Shown here: positions 33,868 to 43,380 of the stretch, piece by piece
Layout: each line of letters starts with the position of its first letter
Position numbering within the stretch: the stretch's first letter is position 1
Position numbers and translations under genes: made by a program
Assembly: GCA_965247035.1 (NCBI GenBank)
Contig: CBDFGJ010000001.1
Coordinates: forward strand, 1,488,001 to 1,552,000
Length of the DNA: 64,000 nt
DNA from: Azophilus sp965247035
GTDB lineage: Bacteria; Pseudomonadota; Gammaproteobacteria; Pseudomonadales; Azotimanducaceae
Reading direction: 5' to 3'
The notes under the pieces: model-generated
The model's input: only the letters and a program-made list of their open reading frames with translations
Told to the model about the DNA's origin: nothing
Database searches by the model: none

Positions 33868-34560
33868 TTGAGTAAGCCGCCCAAAACCCGGATGACTGAT
33901 ATTGAACTGCTGCGGGGCGGCTATGTTTATCTGTTAAACGGCCAGCCCGCGCCGGTTGAGGAGACATGGCTGAGGCGACGGACAGGTGATGACTGCTGGG
34001 AAATTAAATCCAGTCGCCTGGCGGGCGACGTCAGTATTCATGTGCAGGCGGTCTCAAATGACCGGGGCGTAAAGCGTTGCCGGATACAGTGGCGGCTTCA
34101 GCGCAGCTTAGAGGCGCAATATGAGATGCTGGAGCAACACCTGCGGTTCAGCATGGTCGAAGATGATCAGGCAGGGAGTGTCCAGGAACTTCCCTTGGGC
34201 TTCGATACTGCATCGCTGTTCCCTCTGATGCGGATTTTCTCGGGTCCGGTAATTAGCCGGTTGCTGGCGGGCAGAGGAGATGGCCTGGTTGTCCTGCCCG
34301 AGATAGGTGTGCCCGAAGATGACGATGCGCTGCTTCGTCCTAGGTTTAGTCGGCGACAGGCCCGCGTACTGGATGAACAGATGTTGGATGTTCCCGGTGC
34401 AGGTGAACTCGCTTGTGTTTGCTGCCAGTACCTCGGGGATCAATATGACGACAGCGCACGCTTCTGGCTGAGTCCTGACAACCTGCTTGTGCGTTATACT
34501 TGGCGACAGAGTCAGGAGCACGCTTGGGATGTTAGCCTGCGACTTGATGAAGTCAGCTAG
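33868..34560 (+). CDS. Hypothetical beta-rich protein
   Basis: A 230-residue protein, start TTG 33868 or ATG 33892 with no clear ribosome-binding site for either. No signal peptide or known domain is recognised. It begins with ELLRGGYVYLLNGQPAPVEETW, followed by Arg- and Trp-rich strands (IQWRLQRSL) and an acidic stretch, with two adjacent cysteines (ACVCC) near residue 187. It follows the maleate-isomerase-like gene by 12 bases and so belongs to the same transcription unit. A small-molecule carrier similar to the other beta-rich proteins of the cluster is possible. Confidence 0.55.
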   Translation: MSKPPKTRMTDIELLRGGYVYLLNGQPAPVEETWLRRRTGDDCWEIKSSRLAGDVSIHVQAVSNDRGVKRCRIQWRLQRSLEAQYEMLEQHLRFSMVEDDQAGSVQELPLGFDTASLFPLMRIFSGPVISRLLAGRGDGLVVLPEIGVPEDDDALLRPRFSRRQARVLDEQMLDVPGAGELACVCCQYLGDQYDDSARFWLSPDNLLVRYTWRQSQEHAWDVSLRLDEVS

Positions 34561-34577
34561 CGATTCTTCAACTAACC

Positions 34578-35051
34578 ATGGTAGATAATGACATTATGGT
34601 CCAAAGCTTCTATTTCCGCCGTTGTGTACCCATTTTTCTTTTAATGGTCCTGTCTTACTGCGTCCAGGCACAGGAGCCTTCCACTATTCTGCTCGAAATC
34701 AGCGGCCTCCAGGAAGCCGAGGGCAATCTTTATATTGCAGTTTACGACTCTGAAGACACCTGGCTCGGCGAGAACACGGTAGCTCGGCAGACGCTCTCCA
34801 TTCCGGATACCAGGAATGGCGAACTGGTCAAGACGGAAATTCTCTTGCCTCAGGGCGAGTATGCGCTGTCTATCTATCACGACACCAACAACAACGGCGA
34901 ACTGGACACCAACTTTATCGGCATACCCAGAGAGCCGGTGGCGCTATCGAACAATGCGCGCCCGAGGTTCGGCCCGCCTAAATACAAGAATGCCGTATTC
35001 AGCCTGGGCGCGGAAGCCGTGGTTCAGCGCATCGACATGGCCGATCTCTAA
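34578..35051 (+). CDS. DUF2141-family secreted protein
   Basis: A 157-residue protein with an N-terminal signal peptide (hydrophobic core around FLLMVLSYCVQA) and the DUF2141 pattern: GNLYIAVYDSEDTWL, then LPQGEYALSIYHDTNNNGELDTNF and GIPREPVALSNNA. The family is periplasmic or exported, with no known function. ATG 34578 is taken, though the signal peptide also fits a start at 34596. It overlaps the convergent aldehyde dehydrogenase stop by four bases. Confidence 0.85.
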   Translation: MVDNDIMVQSFYFRRCVPIFLLMVLSYCVQAQEPSTILLEISGLQEAEGNLYIAVYDSEDTWLGENTVARQTLSIPDTRNGELVKTEILLPQGEYALSIYHDTNNNGELDTNFIGIPREPVALSNNARPRFGPPKYKNAVFSLGAEAVVQRIDMADL

Positions 35052-36544
35052 GCACCGATGGGGTCCTGGCCTGAGACCCCGACAACCCGGACGCCGGTAA
35101 AGAACTCGATAGATTGTGCGGTGCCTTCCTCTCCCAGCCCTGACAACCCCCATGCACCGCGGGGCGCATCGGGGCTCAGCGACAGCAGGCTGTAGCCATT
35201 GATCTTGACTCCACCAGTGCGTAGTTTTCTGGCGAAGTCCCGCGCGCGAACTTCGTTTTTGCTGTAGACGTAGGCTGCCAGTCCGTAGTCTGTGCCATTG
35301 GCAAGTGCCAGCGCTTCAGCGTCATTTTCAAATGAATGAATACTCGCAACAGGGCCAAATATCTCCTCGGTAGTATCCTGCGGGAGACAACCGTCAATCA
35401 GCGTTGGCGGTACAAAGTAGCCGGGCAACTCCGGGAGCCGGGTATATTGCAGCACCTTGCCACCTGCACTCTCCAAGCGCTCAATTTCTGCCAGCACACT
35501 GCGGTATTGTTGCTCGTGTATGAGCGGCCCCATCTGGGATTGTTGGTCCAGCGAGTGTCCTAGCTTGAGTCGGCTGAGTTTGTGGGCAACGCGTTCCAGC
35601 AGCGCATCCTTGACTTTATGGTGCACCAGCAGACGGCCAAGAGCGCGACACCACTGTGCATTAAGGTTGCTCAGCCCGTAGGCGACACCTTCTGCCGCCA
35701 TTTCCAGATCGGCATCCTCAAAAACCACCAGCGGGTTATTGCCGCTCAGTTCCAGTTGAGTCGGTGTGAAGGATTCCGCACAGGCTTTGGCTATCTCGCG
35801 TCCGCCGGCAGTACCGCCGGTGAATGAGATGGCTTTTATGCGTCTATCAGACACCATCTTGCCACCTGCATGACGGCCGCCGCAGGTCAATTGGAAGATG
35901 CCCCGTGGAAGATCACAGGTACTGATAACATCGGCCATCAACACTGCAGAGTGAGGCGCCCATTCTGAAGGTTTGAAAATGCAGGGAGCGCCGGCTGCAA
36001 GCGCACTCGCAATTTTATGTGACCCTATTGCAGTCGGCCCGTTCCAGGGTGATAACAGCAGAGCCGGGCCCCAGGGGCGGCGCAAATATTCCACGTCGCC
36101 CATCTCGCCCGGCAGTGTCGTGCCCAGCTTGCCACTTCTCAGGTAGCCCGCCGCCGTGCGGAACGCATAGGGAGCCAGCTGCGACATGCGGCGCGCGAGG
36201 GTGATGACGGCACCAGTGCTTAAAGCGTCAGCATGCGCAATTTTCTCTGATACTTCAGGGACCGACAGCTTGTCTGCAATCGCATCCATTACATCTGCCC
36301 GTGCCTCAGGCGGCGTGTTCTCCCATTCACCAATTATCCAGGCCTGTTCGATGGACTCGAGTGCTCTCTCTATCTGGGCATTGGAGCAGGACCACTGAGC
36401 CTGCAGTAGTTTCTGGGTGTTCGGGTCGCGCAACATATTGCCCAGATCCAACTCCGGCGCGACGCGTTCGCCATCGATGTGACTCAAGAGTTCGGGCAGA
36501 GTATGGCTGTCTTGGTTTGCTTTCAGTGTTGTTTTCTGTTGCAC
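35048..36544 (-). CDS. Aldehyde dehydrogenase family protein
   Basis: A full-length 498-residue NAD(P)-dependent aldehyde dehydrogenase. Visible features are the cofactor region LLSPWNGPTAIGSHKIASALAAG and KPSEWAP, the general base Glu in LELSGNNP, the catalytic Cys in NAQWCRALGR, and the EEIFGPV segment. The C-terminus is divergent (GAWGLSGLGEEGTAQSIEFFTG). It would oxidise an aldehyde made by the pathway to an acid. It is convergent with the DUF2141 gene. Its intactness contrasts with the ALDH remnant at 30214. Confidence 0.9.
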   Translation of the reverse strand: MQQKTTLKANQDSHTLPELLSHIDGERVAPELDLGNMLRDPNTQKLLQAQWSCSNAQIERALESIEQAWIIGEWENTPPEARADVMDAIADKLSVPEVSEKIAHADALSTGAVITLARRMSQLAPYAFRTAAGYLRSGKLGTTLPGEMGDVEYLRRPWGPALLLSPWNGPTAIGSHKIASALAAGAPCIFKPSEWAPHSAVLMADVISTCDLPRGIFQLTCGGRHAGGKMVSDRRIKAISFTGGTAGGREIAKACAESFTPTQLELSGNNPLVVFEDADLEMAAEGVAYGLSNLNAQWCRALGRLLVHHKVKDALLERVAHKLSRLKLGHSLDQQSQMGPLIHEQQYRSVLAEIERLESAGGKVLQYTRLPELPGYFVPPTLIDGCLPQDTTEEIFGPVASIHSFENDAEALALANGTDYGLAAYVYSKNEVRARDFARKLRTGGVKINGYSLLSLSPDAPRGAWGLSGLGEEGTAQSIEFFTGVRVVGVSGQDPIGA

Positions 36545-36675
36545 AGCTTGGCTACGCTATGAATCTGCCAGTAGTGTTGAACAGCGCGGCCAGTGATTCT
36601 TTGCGGATTATCAATTTTAGCGACGAACTAAGGGATAGAATGACTCTCGTCAATTACCAAAAACGGCTCTGAAAT

Positions 36676-36860
36676 TAAGGCCAACGAACCGACAGCCATT
36701 CCCATCAGTTCCATTGACAACAACCAACCTAGGGTCGCGTTGTCGAGCCCCATTCCCTGAATATCCCAGGCACCGAGAAGCTGATAGAAAGAACGTCGAA
36801 GCCATCCAGCGCAGTGAGCGCAAAAGTGAGGGCCACAATGAGCCATTGCAGTCGACTCAT
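36676..36860 (-). pseudogene. MFS transporter N-terminal remnant (AAHS-like), frameshifted
   Basis: From ATG 36860 the frame encodes MSRLQWLIVALTFALTALDG and FDVLSISFSVPGIFREWG, the first helix of aromatic-acid:proton symporters. Loss of one G in a G-run at about 36765 shifts the frame, after which GLDNATLGWLLSMELMGM and AVGSLAL continue helix 2. Homology then ends, so the rest of the transporter is deleted. It marks the edge between regions B and C. Confidence 0.65.
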
Positions 36861-36906
36861 CGCACCGTTCTCGATTATGGAACGGGCGTTTCTCGGTTCA
36901 CCGAAG

Positions 36907-37884
36907 TTATTCAAACAGGTCGAGATCTGAGGCTAAAATGACCTTGCCCTTGAAATTGGCACGAACCTCATCGACCACAAGGGGCTCCTCGGTGCCGTAA
37001 TACAAGCCGTGATACAACACAACGCTTTTCACATCAGCTGCCGCCGCCAGTCGACCAATTTGGCTGGCTGGGGTGTGAGACGCCTTATGATATTTCTGCC
37101 AGACTTCCGCCCGACTTATAAGCCCCGCGTCGCTGATCACTTCGTGAAACAGATAGTCAGCACCACGGCTCATCTCCAGTACTTTTTCGCTGTACGAAGT
37201 GTCGCCCGAGATCACGATCTTGAGTGTCGGCGTTGTTACACGATAGCCAAATGCTGGCCTGATCGCACCGTGAGGAACGGAGAATGCTTCAACTCGCATT
37301 CCATCGTGCTCAAAGACCACACCATCAGTAATCTCAGTAACTTGTACCTTATAACCCTCAGGATGAAGAAGGGGTTGGGAACCTGCGCCGCGTATCAGTA
37401 AATCCGGTTTCATCAAGGCGTAAACGCCATCAGTCATTGCCTTCAGTCCTTCCGGGCCAAATGCCAATAGCGGTTTCTCTTTGTACCACCAGAGACTGTG
37501 GGTCAATTCTGCATAATCGAGGATATGGTCGCTATGCAGATGTGTGATGAACACGCCTGCGATCTCACTCGGGTAGAGCGACGGGATATCGTATTTGTAT
37601 CTGGCCCGGACAGCGTTGCGTACTGATCCTGCGCCAACATCGAAGAGATAAGCCCTGCCGTGATGGATAACGGCGATGCTCGGCCCGGCTCTATAGGCAT
37701 CAGGAATGGGCGTACCTGTCCCAAGAACGACGACTCTGGTTGGTTGATCTATCTCCGCCTGTGTCGGCCCATCAATTCGGTTCTGAATTTGCGCGCTGAT
37801 CGGCGCGAAAGGAAATTCCTTCTGGCCAGTAGCACATGCAGTCAGCAAGACTACGCAAAGTAAAATTGCAAACTGCATCTTCAC
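36907..37884 (-). CDS. Metallo-beta-lactamase-fold lipoprotein hydrolase
   Basis: A 325-residue protein with a lipoprotein signal peptide (CVVLLTAC, lipid attachment at the Cys) and a metallo-beta-lactamase fold: VVLGTGTPIP, FDVGAGSVRNAV, the metal motif THLHSDHILDY, the downstream His in SVPHGAI and ISGDTSYSEKVLEM, and SHTPASQIG. The pattern is that of the arylsulfatase/RNase Z-like branch. Being a lipoprotein it acts in the periplasm or at the outer membrane, unlike tRNase Z. It lies upstream of nothing obvious on its strand and follows the receptor at 37922 by 37 bases, so co-transcription with it is likely. Confidence 0.85.
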   Translation of the reverse strand: MKMQFAILLCVVLLTACATGQKEFPFAPISAQIQNRIDGPTQAEIDQPTRVVVLGTGTPIPDAYRAGPSIAVIHHGRAYLFDVGAGSVRNAVRARYKYDIPSLYPSEIAGVFITHLHSDHILDYAELTHSLWWYKEKPLLAFGPEGLKAMTDGVYALMKPDLLIRGAGSQPLLHPEGYKVQVTEITDGVVFEHDGMRVEAFSVPHGAIRPAFGYRVTTPTLKIVISGDTSYSEKVLEMSRGADYLFHEVISDAGLISRAEVWQKYHKASHTPASQIGRLAAAADVKSVVLYHGLYYGTEEPLVVDEVRANFKGKVILASDLDLFE

Positions 37885-37921
37885 ACCTTCTGCTTTCTGT
37901 TAGCGTGCACTGATTAACAGC

Positions 37922-40315
37922 TTAGAATCGAACTAGTCCAGTTATTCCCCACTGAGCGTCGCCATCGTTAGGTGAACAGCTACCCGCAGTTGTCAAGGCA
38001 CCCACCGCAGAACTGGAAGGGGCATCCAGTAACCCAATATCGATGCACCACTCTTCTGATGTGACATTTTCTCCCCAGAGAGCAATCGTGTATTGGTCAT
38101 CGCCGCCAAAATTATAAGCTGCACGAAAATCAATCACGGATAGTGACTCATGAGTCCATAGCCTATCCTGACCTTCCAGATTGGCCAGCGAATCTACCAT
38201 TTCGTCGCGCCATCTAGCGTTTACCGTCAATACCAATTCACCACTTGCGAGCGTAATATATCGAGTAACGTTCAGGGTCGCGGACGCCTCGGGAGAATTA
38301 CGAAGCGTGTGCCCTTTCTCTACTCCCGTTATGCCACCGGCGTCAGTGATCTCGCTATCTAGCGTGCCCATGGTACTTGAAATCAACCAGGCATCCGAGG
38401 GTGCCCATTGAACCTCAAGTTCTGCCCCGAAAATTTCTGCTTTCGGTATATTGGTTAAGGCTGGAATACCCGAAACCACAGCAAACGCTTGATGATCCTC
38501 CCATAGGTTAAAGAACACCGCGCCATTAACACGCAAAGTTGCGTCATCAGAATCCCATTTAAAGCCTAACTCATAGGCTTCCAACGTCTCAGGATCTACC
38601 GGGCGTGTTGCGTCGCCATTCAATGCTGCCAACGCTCGCGTATCAAAACCGCCTGCTTTAAACCCTCTGGAAATAGAACCATACAACATGGTTCGTTCAT
38701 TCACCTGGTGGTCGAGTCCAATTCTGTACCCAGTCTCGCTAAGTTTTTGCTCAATTTTGCCGCAACCGACAGTACCACCGCCCGGTCCACACGCGACGTT
38801 AAATTGAGGTACGGCCTGAAGGTTTGCACCACTGTCTATTCGTTGTTGGATCCAGGTTTGGGTCAAAACCTGATCTTGTGGAACCAATTGATTAGGCCCC
38901 CAGGGTAGGTGCGGCGCCTGCATCACACCGAAAATCGATACTGCAGTTTTTTCATTCTCTGTCCGACGCACGCCTAACGTTAGGGTTGTTTCAGCAAAAA
39001 TATCAAACTCAACCTGTCCATAAACGGAAAGGTCTTCGTCGGTTTGATCCAGAAAATTGTAAGCAATGACCTGCCCAGCACCCGGTGCTGGTGGGGGTGT
39101 TACCCCGCCATTCGCATCTCTGCGCACAATGGTTGCCAGACGCATATCCTCTTCGTAGTAATACAGACCCACAATCCACCGGAAGCTGTCATGGTCACCC
39201 TGCAGGCGAAACTCCTGACTGAACTGCTCAAACTCAGCATCCTGATTAGGAATGAAGTACAAAATGTTACCGCCCCCATTATCATCAGCCTGAATTACTT
39301 CCAGTTCGTCTGCTGCCGTAATCGAGGTAAACGTTAGGTTTCCAGTGTTGTAAGACAGTTTGGCAAATCCACCATTGGTTTCCACGTCCTGAATTGCGGA
39401 AGTCACGTTATAAACCTCATCCCAACTGTTGGTCGAGGGGTTGAAACCAAATGAAGTTGCGCAAGGACTGGTTCTTTGATAGGCAGATGTACCCGATGGA
39501 ATCGCCGAACATGGCTGTGAGGGATTATTAGGATCACGTTGGCCTACTGCCTTGTTGCCGATATTCGTGCCATTGCTTTCGGCGGTGTGATAATTGAACA
39601 ACGCCTCAAAATTGTCTGTTGGTGCCCATAACGCCTGAATGCGAAAAGATTGGCGGTCGCGCTCACCCAGTTCTTCGCCTTCTTTACCCGGTGCCATATT
39701 AGAGAACAATCCATCTCGCTGATTGGTTTCGCCTGACAAACGTATTCCGAATGTTTCACCTGCACTGAATCCAACAGCACCTTGTACGTTACGCAATTTG
39801 TTTTCACCTGCGTTCATATTGACAAATCCGTTCCAGCCTCGTTCGCCAACATTCGGCTTTCTGGAGATGTAGTTGATCGCACCGCCCGTGGTGTTACGGC
39901 CAAACAATGTATTTTGCGGTCCGCGCAAAACTTCAACGCGCTCCAGATCATAAACACCCAAAATGCCTGAAAAAGGTGTGCCCCGCGAAACCCCATCCTG
40001 ATAGACCCCGACAGCTTGTGCCGTATTCGCGTGAAAGTTGTTGGTACCAACACCGCGAATAGTGAAACCCGTGTTGACCTCGTTTGCCGCGTTGGCGTTG
40101 ATGTTTGCAAACATATCGAGAATGTCTTTTGCATCATCGACCTTACGCTCGAGGAGTTGGTCCCCGGTTAGCGCCTGTATCGCGATCGGTACATCCTGAA
40201 CTGATTCCGAACGCTTTTGTGCTGTAACAATGACTTCTTCAATAGCGGCCAGGGCTGTTACCGGCAGGCAAAGGAGAGTAAACAGGATCAGAGAGGTGTT
40301 AGCGCTTGTCTTCAT
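37922..40315 (-). CDS. TonB-dependent outer-membrane receptor
   Basis: A 797-residue receptor read from ATG 40315, which gives a normal signal peptide (LILFTLLCLPVTALA) followed directly by the TonB box IEEVIVTAQKR; the open frame extends further upstream without a leader-like sequence. The plug carries RGVGTNNFHANTAQAVGVY and VLRGPQNTLFGRNTTGGAIN, and the barrel ends in a terminal Phe (LVRF). This is the large TonB family common in marine bacteria for carbohydrates, aromatics and other organics. The substrate is unknown. It is the transporter nearest the metallo-hydrolase lipoprotein. Confidence 0.95.
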   Translation of the reverse strand: MKTSANTSLILFTLLCLPVTALAAIEEVIVTAQKRSESVQDVPIAIQALTGDQLLERKVDDAKDILDMFANINANAANEVNTGFTIRGVGTNNFHANTAQAVGVYQDGVSRGTPFSGILGVYDLERVEVLRGPQNTLFGRNTTGGAINYISRKPNVGERGWNGFVNMNAGENKLRNVQGAVGFSAGETFGIRLSGETNQRDGLFSNMAPGKEGEELGERDRQSFRIQALWAPTDNFEALFNYHTAESNGTNIGNKAVGQRDPNNPSQPCSAIPSGTSAYQRTSPCATSFGFNPSTNSWDEVYNVTSAIQDVETNGGFAKLSYNTGNLTFTSITAADELEVIQADDNGGGNILYFIPNQDAEFEQFSQEFRLQGDHDSFRWIVGLYYYEEDMRLATIVRRDANGGVTPPPAPGAGQVIAYNFLDQTDEDLSVYGQVEFDIFAETTLTLGVRRTENEKTAVSIFGVMQAPHLPWGPNQLVPQDQVLTQTWIQQRIDSGANLQAVPQFNVACGPGGGTVGCGKIEQKLSETGYRIGLDHQVNERTMLYGSISRGFKAGGFDTRALAALNGDATRPVDPETLEAYELGFKWDSDDATLRVNGAVFFNLWEDHQAFAVVSGIPALTNIPKAEIFGAELEVQWAPSDAWLISSTMGTLDSEITDAGGITGVEKGHTLRNSPEASATLNVTRYITLASGELVLTVNARWRDEMVDSLANLEGQDRLWTHESLSVIDFRAAYNFGGDDQYTIALWGENVTSEEWCIDIGLLDAPSSSAVGALTTAGSCSPNDGDAQWGITGLVRF

Positions 40316-40770
40316 TTCTGGGCTCCGTTTTTTTAAGGAAAAAGCGCACTCGCTCAAGACTAAAAGAACTTGGCGCACATACAAATATTTCACACCAACG
40401 ACCTGCTGGAAGAACAATGAAAATTGATTTAAATGGCATCAGTTAACTCCTCAGGTTCCGAGCAAGTGAAAGTGTTTCGAAATCCATAATCCGTTGCCAT
40501 CTGACTAAAAACGTAGGCGGTATCTGGGTTGGTTAATCCAACAACTCCATCAAGCCCCTGAACCATCTGATAGCGAATTTCTTCGTATCTGCATAAACCC
40601 ACTTCCGAGCAGTTCCATGTAATCAGTACGCTTACTTTAAATAATCTGAAAGCTGATCGTCAGGACATTCATTTCATTTACCATGAATTTCAGTTTGATC
40701 TGAGCAATAAACTTGACCTAAATTAAGACAATACTTTCTTTAAATCGGCACACAGCCATTGGGGTTCGTG
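40316..40770. other. Intergenic region, no gene seen
   Basis: About 450 bases between the divergent receptor and the M24 remnant. It is visibly AT-rich, without a frame that resembles a protein. TTGAC-CTAA-ATTAA at 40713-40726 resembles an FNR half-palindrome at 8 of 10 positions but may be chance. Confidence 0.5.
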
Positions 40771-41377
40771 ATGAAAAGAAGAAATCTCCTGTATGGCGGC
40801 GGTCTGTTTCTAGCGGGCACAGCCGCTGGTGTGCTCTCTCCGTTTAACAAGGACGTCAATGTCCAAGCTACAATGAATGGCATCCAAATACCTATGCCAG
40901 GTAACGATCTAAAATTAAAACGATCGTCCAAATGGCATACACTACAATGGCGGCTACGCTCAATCGACACTTTGCATGTCTGTCGGCTCACCAGACAGCG
41001 ATGCGCTGGCAATCGCCAAAGCGAGCCTTGACCACGCGTTGCAGACAATCCGCCCAGAGGTGACCTTCGGCTCATTGATCAACGAAATCGAACAGATCGT
41101 TACCGACGCCGGCTACTGGCACACGTTTCCGCAGATTCACAGCCTGGGTCCGATTGCGCTCGTCGGCGCCATCGGCATTTCTCAAGATGCGTATCAACCG
41201 GTCCGCGGTGCCGACATTGTCTTGCAGGCTGGCATGGTGCTGAGCCTGGAAAACGGCGCAATCGACGGACGTATCCCGTTGAATCAGGTAAAACTCGGCG
41301 GGACCGGTGTCGTAACGCCAGATGGTTTTGAGATGTGGAATACAAGAGGCCTAAGCCTTCAGACGGTCGGTACCTAG
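40771..41377 (+). pseudogene. M24 (Xaa-Pro peptidase/creatinase-like) protein, internally deleted and frameshifted
   Basis: The first frame from ATG 40771 encodes a Tat-like or Sec leader (KRRNLLYGGGLFLAGTAAG) and a short stretch. A second frame, open from 40919, encodes the C-terminal part of a pita-bread-fold M24 protein: NGIHYNGGYAQSTLCMSVGS, IHSLG, LQAGMVLSLENG and LGGTGVVTPDGFE. A complete protein is about 400 residues; the N-terminal domain and first metal ligands are deleted. The stop is two bases before the MFS start. Confidence 0.65.
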
Positions 41378-41379
41378 CA

Positions 41380-42606
41380 ATGAATGAATTCAAACCAGGC
41401 TGGCCGCCATTGCTCGCCGCAACCATCGGAACTATGTGCGGGCTCATTACCGTCACAAATTACAGCCAGGGTTTTTTTGTTGGTCCAGTGAGCGAGGAAT
41501 TCGGATGGACCCCGCCACAATTTTTCCTCGGTTTCACGATCATGATGTGCGCTGGTCTCATCACAGGACCATTGATTGGGTCTCTCGTGCCAAAATTCGG
41601 CATTCGAAGGCTCGGCATGCTTGGTTTGCTTGGGCACGCCGTCGGTTACTGCGCCTTGTCGTTGAACTCAGGTTCGCTAACAATGTGGTATCTGACCTGG
41701 GTATTAATCGCCCTGCTTGGCGCTGCCTCGCTGCCCATCATCTGGACAACGGTGCTCAACGGCTGGTTTATAGAAAATAGAGGCAAGGCGATTGGCATTA
41801 CGATGGCGGGTACCGGTGTCGGTGCATTCATCTTGCCGCCTGTTGTTGAATTCTTCATCTCCAACTATGGCTGGCGCAGTGCGTACCAGGCGGTCGGAGT
41901 CGGGGCTCTGCTCATCTCGTTGCCCATTGTGTTCTTACTCTTTAGAGAAAACGACCAGGCCAATCTGGACGCGACCACGCCTGTAACCGCGAACCAATGG
42001 GGCATGACAAGGCCCGAAGCGATGCGCACACTAAAATTCTGGATTCTTATCGCCCTCCTGTTCAGCACCGTGCTCGTTATCGTAGGTCTTTTGTCAAACT
42101 TCGAGCGCATTCTAGGCAGTAAGGGTCTGGAAAGGGGAAGCATTGCGACCATCGCCGCCATCATGGGTGTGATGGTGATTTTCGGACGCCTGCTTGTGGG
42201 TGTACTTGTCGATAAATTTTGGGCTCCAGCAGTCGGCTGCATTTTCTTTACGATGCCGATCCTGGCGCTGCTCATCCTACTCAACGTTGAGTTAACGTTC
42301 GGCACTGCCGTCATCGTTGCAATTGGCATAGGACTGGCTGCAGGGGCGGAACTGGACATGCTGGCGTATCTTACCAGCACATATTTTGGACCAGCGCATT
42401 ACCCGGCCATATTCGGTGCCATTTACGCCTCCTTTTCGGTTGGCGCAGGCATCGCGCCACCCCTTACAGGAGAACTCGCAGCTGCAGCTGCCGGTAACTA
42501 CGATACGGCGCTCGCCGCCTTCATCGGCATACTGCTCGTGGCGCTGGTACTCTTTCTCGCACTAGGCAAGTACCCAGCGCCGGTAGCGCCCAGAACTGCT
42601 CACTGA
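41380..42606 (+). CDS. MFS transporter, oxalate/formate-monocarboxylate type
   Basis: A 408-residue transporter read from ATG 41380, immediately after the M24 remnant stop. Twelve transmembrane segments are predicted. The N-terminal GFFVGPVSEEFGW and the loop GSLVPKFGIRRLGMLG belong to the OFA/monocarboxylate branch, as does FGRLLVGVLVDKFWAP after TM8. In a protocatechuate 4,5-cleavage cluster a dicarboxylate or aromatic acid (protocatechuate, or a pyrone dicarboxylate) is a likely substrate. It is convergent with the ligK operon. Confidence 0.9.
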   Translation: MNEFKPGWPPLLAATIGTMCGLITVTNYSQGFFVGPVSEEFGWTPPQFFLGFTIMMCAGLITGPLIGSLVPKFGIRRLGMLGLLGHAVGYCALSLNSGSLTMWYLTWVLIALLGAASLPIIWTTVLNGWFIENRGKAIGITMAGTGVGAFILPPVVEFFISNYGWRSAYQAVGVGALLISLPIVFLLFRENDQANLDATTPVTANQWGMTRPEAMRTLKFWILIALLFSTVLVIVGLLSNFERILGSKGLERGSIATIAAIMGVMVIFGRLLVGVLVDKFWAPAVGCIFFTMPILALLILLNVELTFGTAVIVAIGIGLAAGAELDMLAYLTSTYFGPAHYPAIFGAIYASFSVGAGIAPPLTGELAAAAAGNYDTALAAFIGILLVALVLFLALGKYPAPVAPRTAH

Positions 42607-42640
42607 TTTGCAGTGCCTGTTCAGCGTGTAGCGGTGTTGG

Positions 42641-42706
42641 TGTGGCCAGGAGCGCGGCGAGATGCTTTAACGCAAAGGCACCCTCGCCGACCACACAGAC
42701 TTTCAA
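42641..42706 (-). pseudogene. ligC: N-terminal remnant of a LigC-like dehydrogenase
   Basis: The ATG at 42706 overlaps the ligK stop (ATGA). The first 22 residues, MKVCVVGEGAFALKHLAALL, form the Rossmann opening of Gfo/Idh/MocA dehydrogenases such as LigC (4-carboxy-2-hydroxymuconate-6-semialdehyde dehydrogenase). After that the frame runs into unrelated sequence. Nearly the whole enzyme is deleted. The assignment to LigC rests on the operon position and this short stretch. Confidence 0.5.
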
Positions 42707-43380
42707 TCCAGATACTCCAAACCAGCCGCCGCAAGTTTTTCCCGCATATTATAGATATCGAGCCCCAGTTCTCCCGCGGCAAGGCGAGCGCGTTTATCCT
42801 CCTCATTGACAACCCGCTTCTCACTTGAACTGAGTGTCTCACCGGCTGCAAGCATAGGTACAACACAAACGCCGTCGTCATCTGCAACGATGATGTCGCC
42901 TGGGTTCACCATACAGCCGGCACATACGACCGGAACATTTACCGACCCAGGCGTCGCCTTTACAGTACCTTTCGCAGATATGGCCTTGGACCACACGGGA
43001 AAGTCCATGGACTTTAAGTCGGCAATGTCACGCACACCGGAATCTATAATCAAACCGCGTACGCCGCGGGCCTGCGCGGATGTTGCGAGCAGGTCGCCAA
43101 ACATACCATCGGTATTTTCTGCGCTTAGTGCAACAACGAGGATATCGCCTGGCTGGCATAATTCTACGGCGACATGCAGCATCCAGTTGTCACCCGGGTG
43201 AGCGAGAACGGTAACTGCTGAGCCAGCAATACGCGCACTAGGATATATGGGCCTCAAATAGGGATGCAACAGACCACTCCTGCCTTGCGCTTCGTGGACC
43301 GTTGCGACACCCATCTCACCAAGTTGATCGACAATTGAAATTTCGGCGCGATCAATATTTTTCACAGCTATACTTTTCAT
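42703..43380 (-). CDS. ligK: 4-carboxy-4-hydroxy-2-oxoadipate aldolase (RraA-fold, LigK-like)
   Basis: A 225-residue class II aldolase with the RraA fold. Signature elements are GVATVHEAQGRSG, GDILVV, MFGDLLATSAQARGVRGLIID with the substrate loop GDLL, SGVRD (Arg-Asp metal and substrate site) and PGDIIVADDDGVCVVP. LigK/GalC enzymes split 4-carboxy-4-hydroxy-2-oxoadipate into pyruvate and oxaloacetate, the last step of the 4,5-cleavage pathway. The start overlaps the ligU stop by four bases and the stop overlaps the ligC remnant, so this is a tight operon ligJ-ligU-ligK-(ligC). Confidence 0.9.
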   Translation of the reverse strand: MKSIAVKNIDRAEISIVDQLGEMGVATVHEAQGRSGLLHPYLRPIYPSARIAGSAVTVLAHPGDNWMLHVAVELCQPGDILVVALSAENTDGMFGDLLATSAQARGVRGLIIDSGVRDIADLKSMDFPVWSKAISAKGTVKATPGSVNVPVVCAGCMVNPGDIIVADDDGVCVVPMLAAGETLSSSEKRVVNEEDKRARLAAGELGLDIYNMREKLAAAGLEYLD

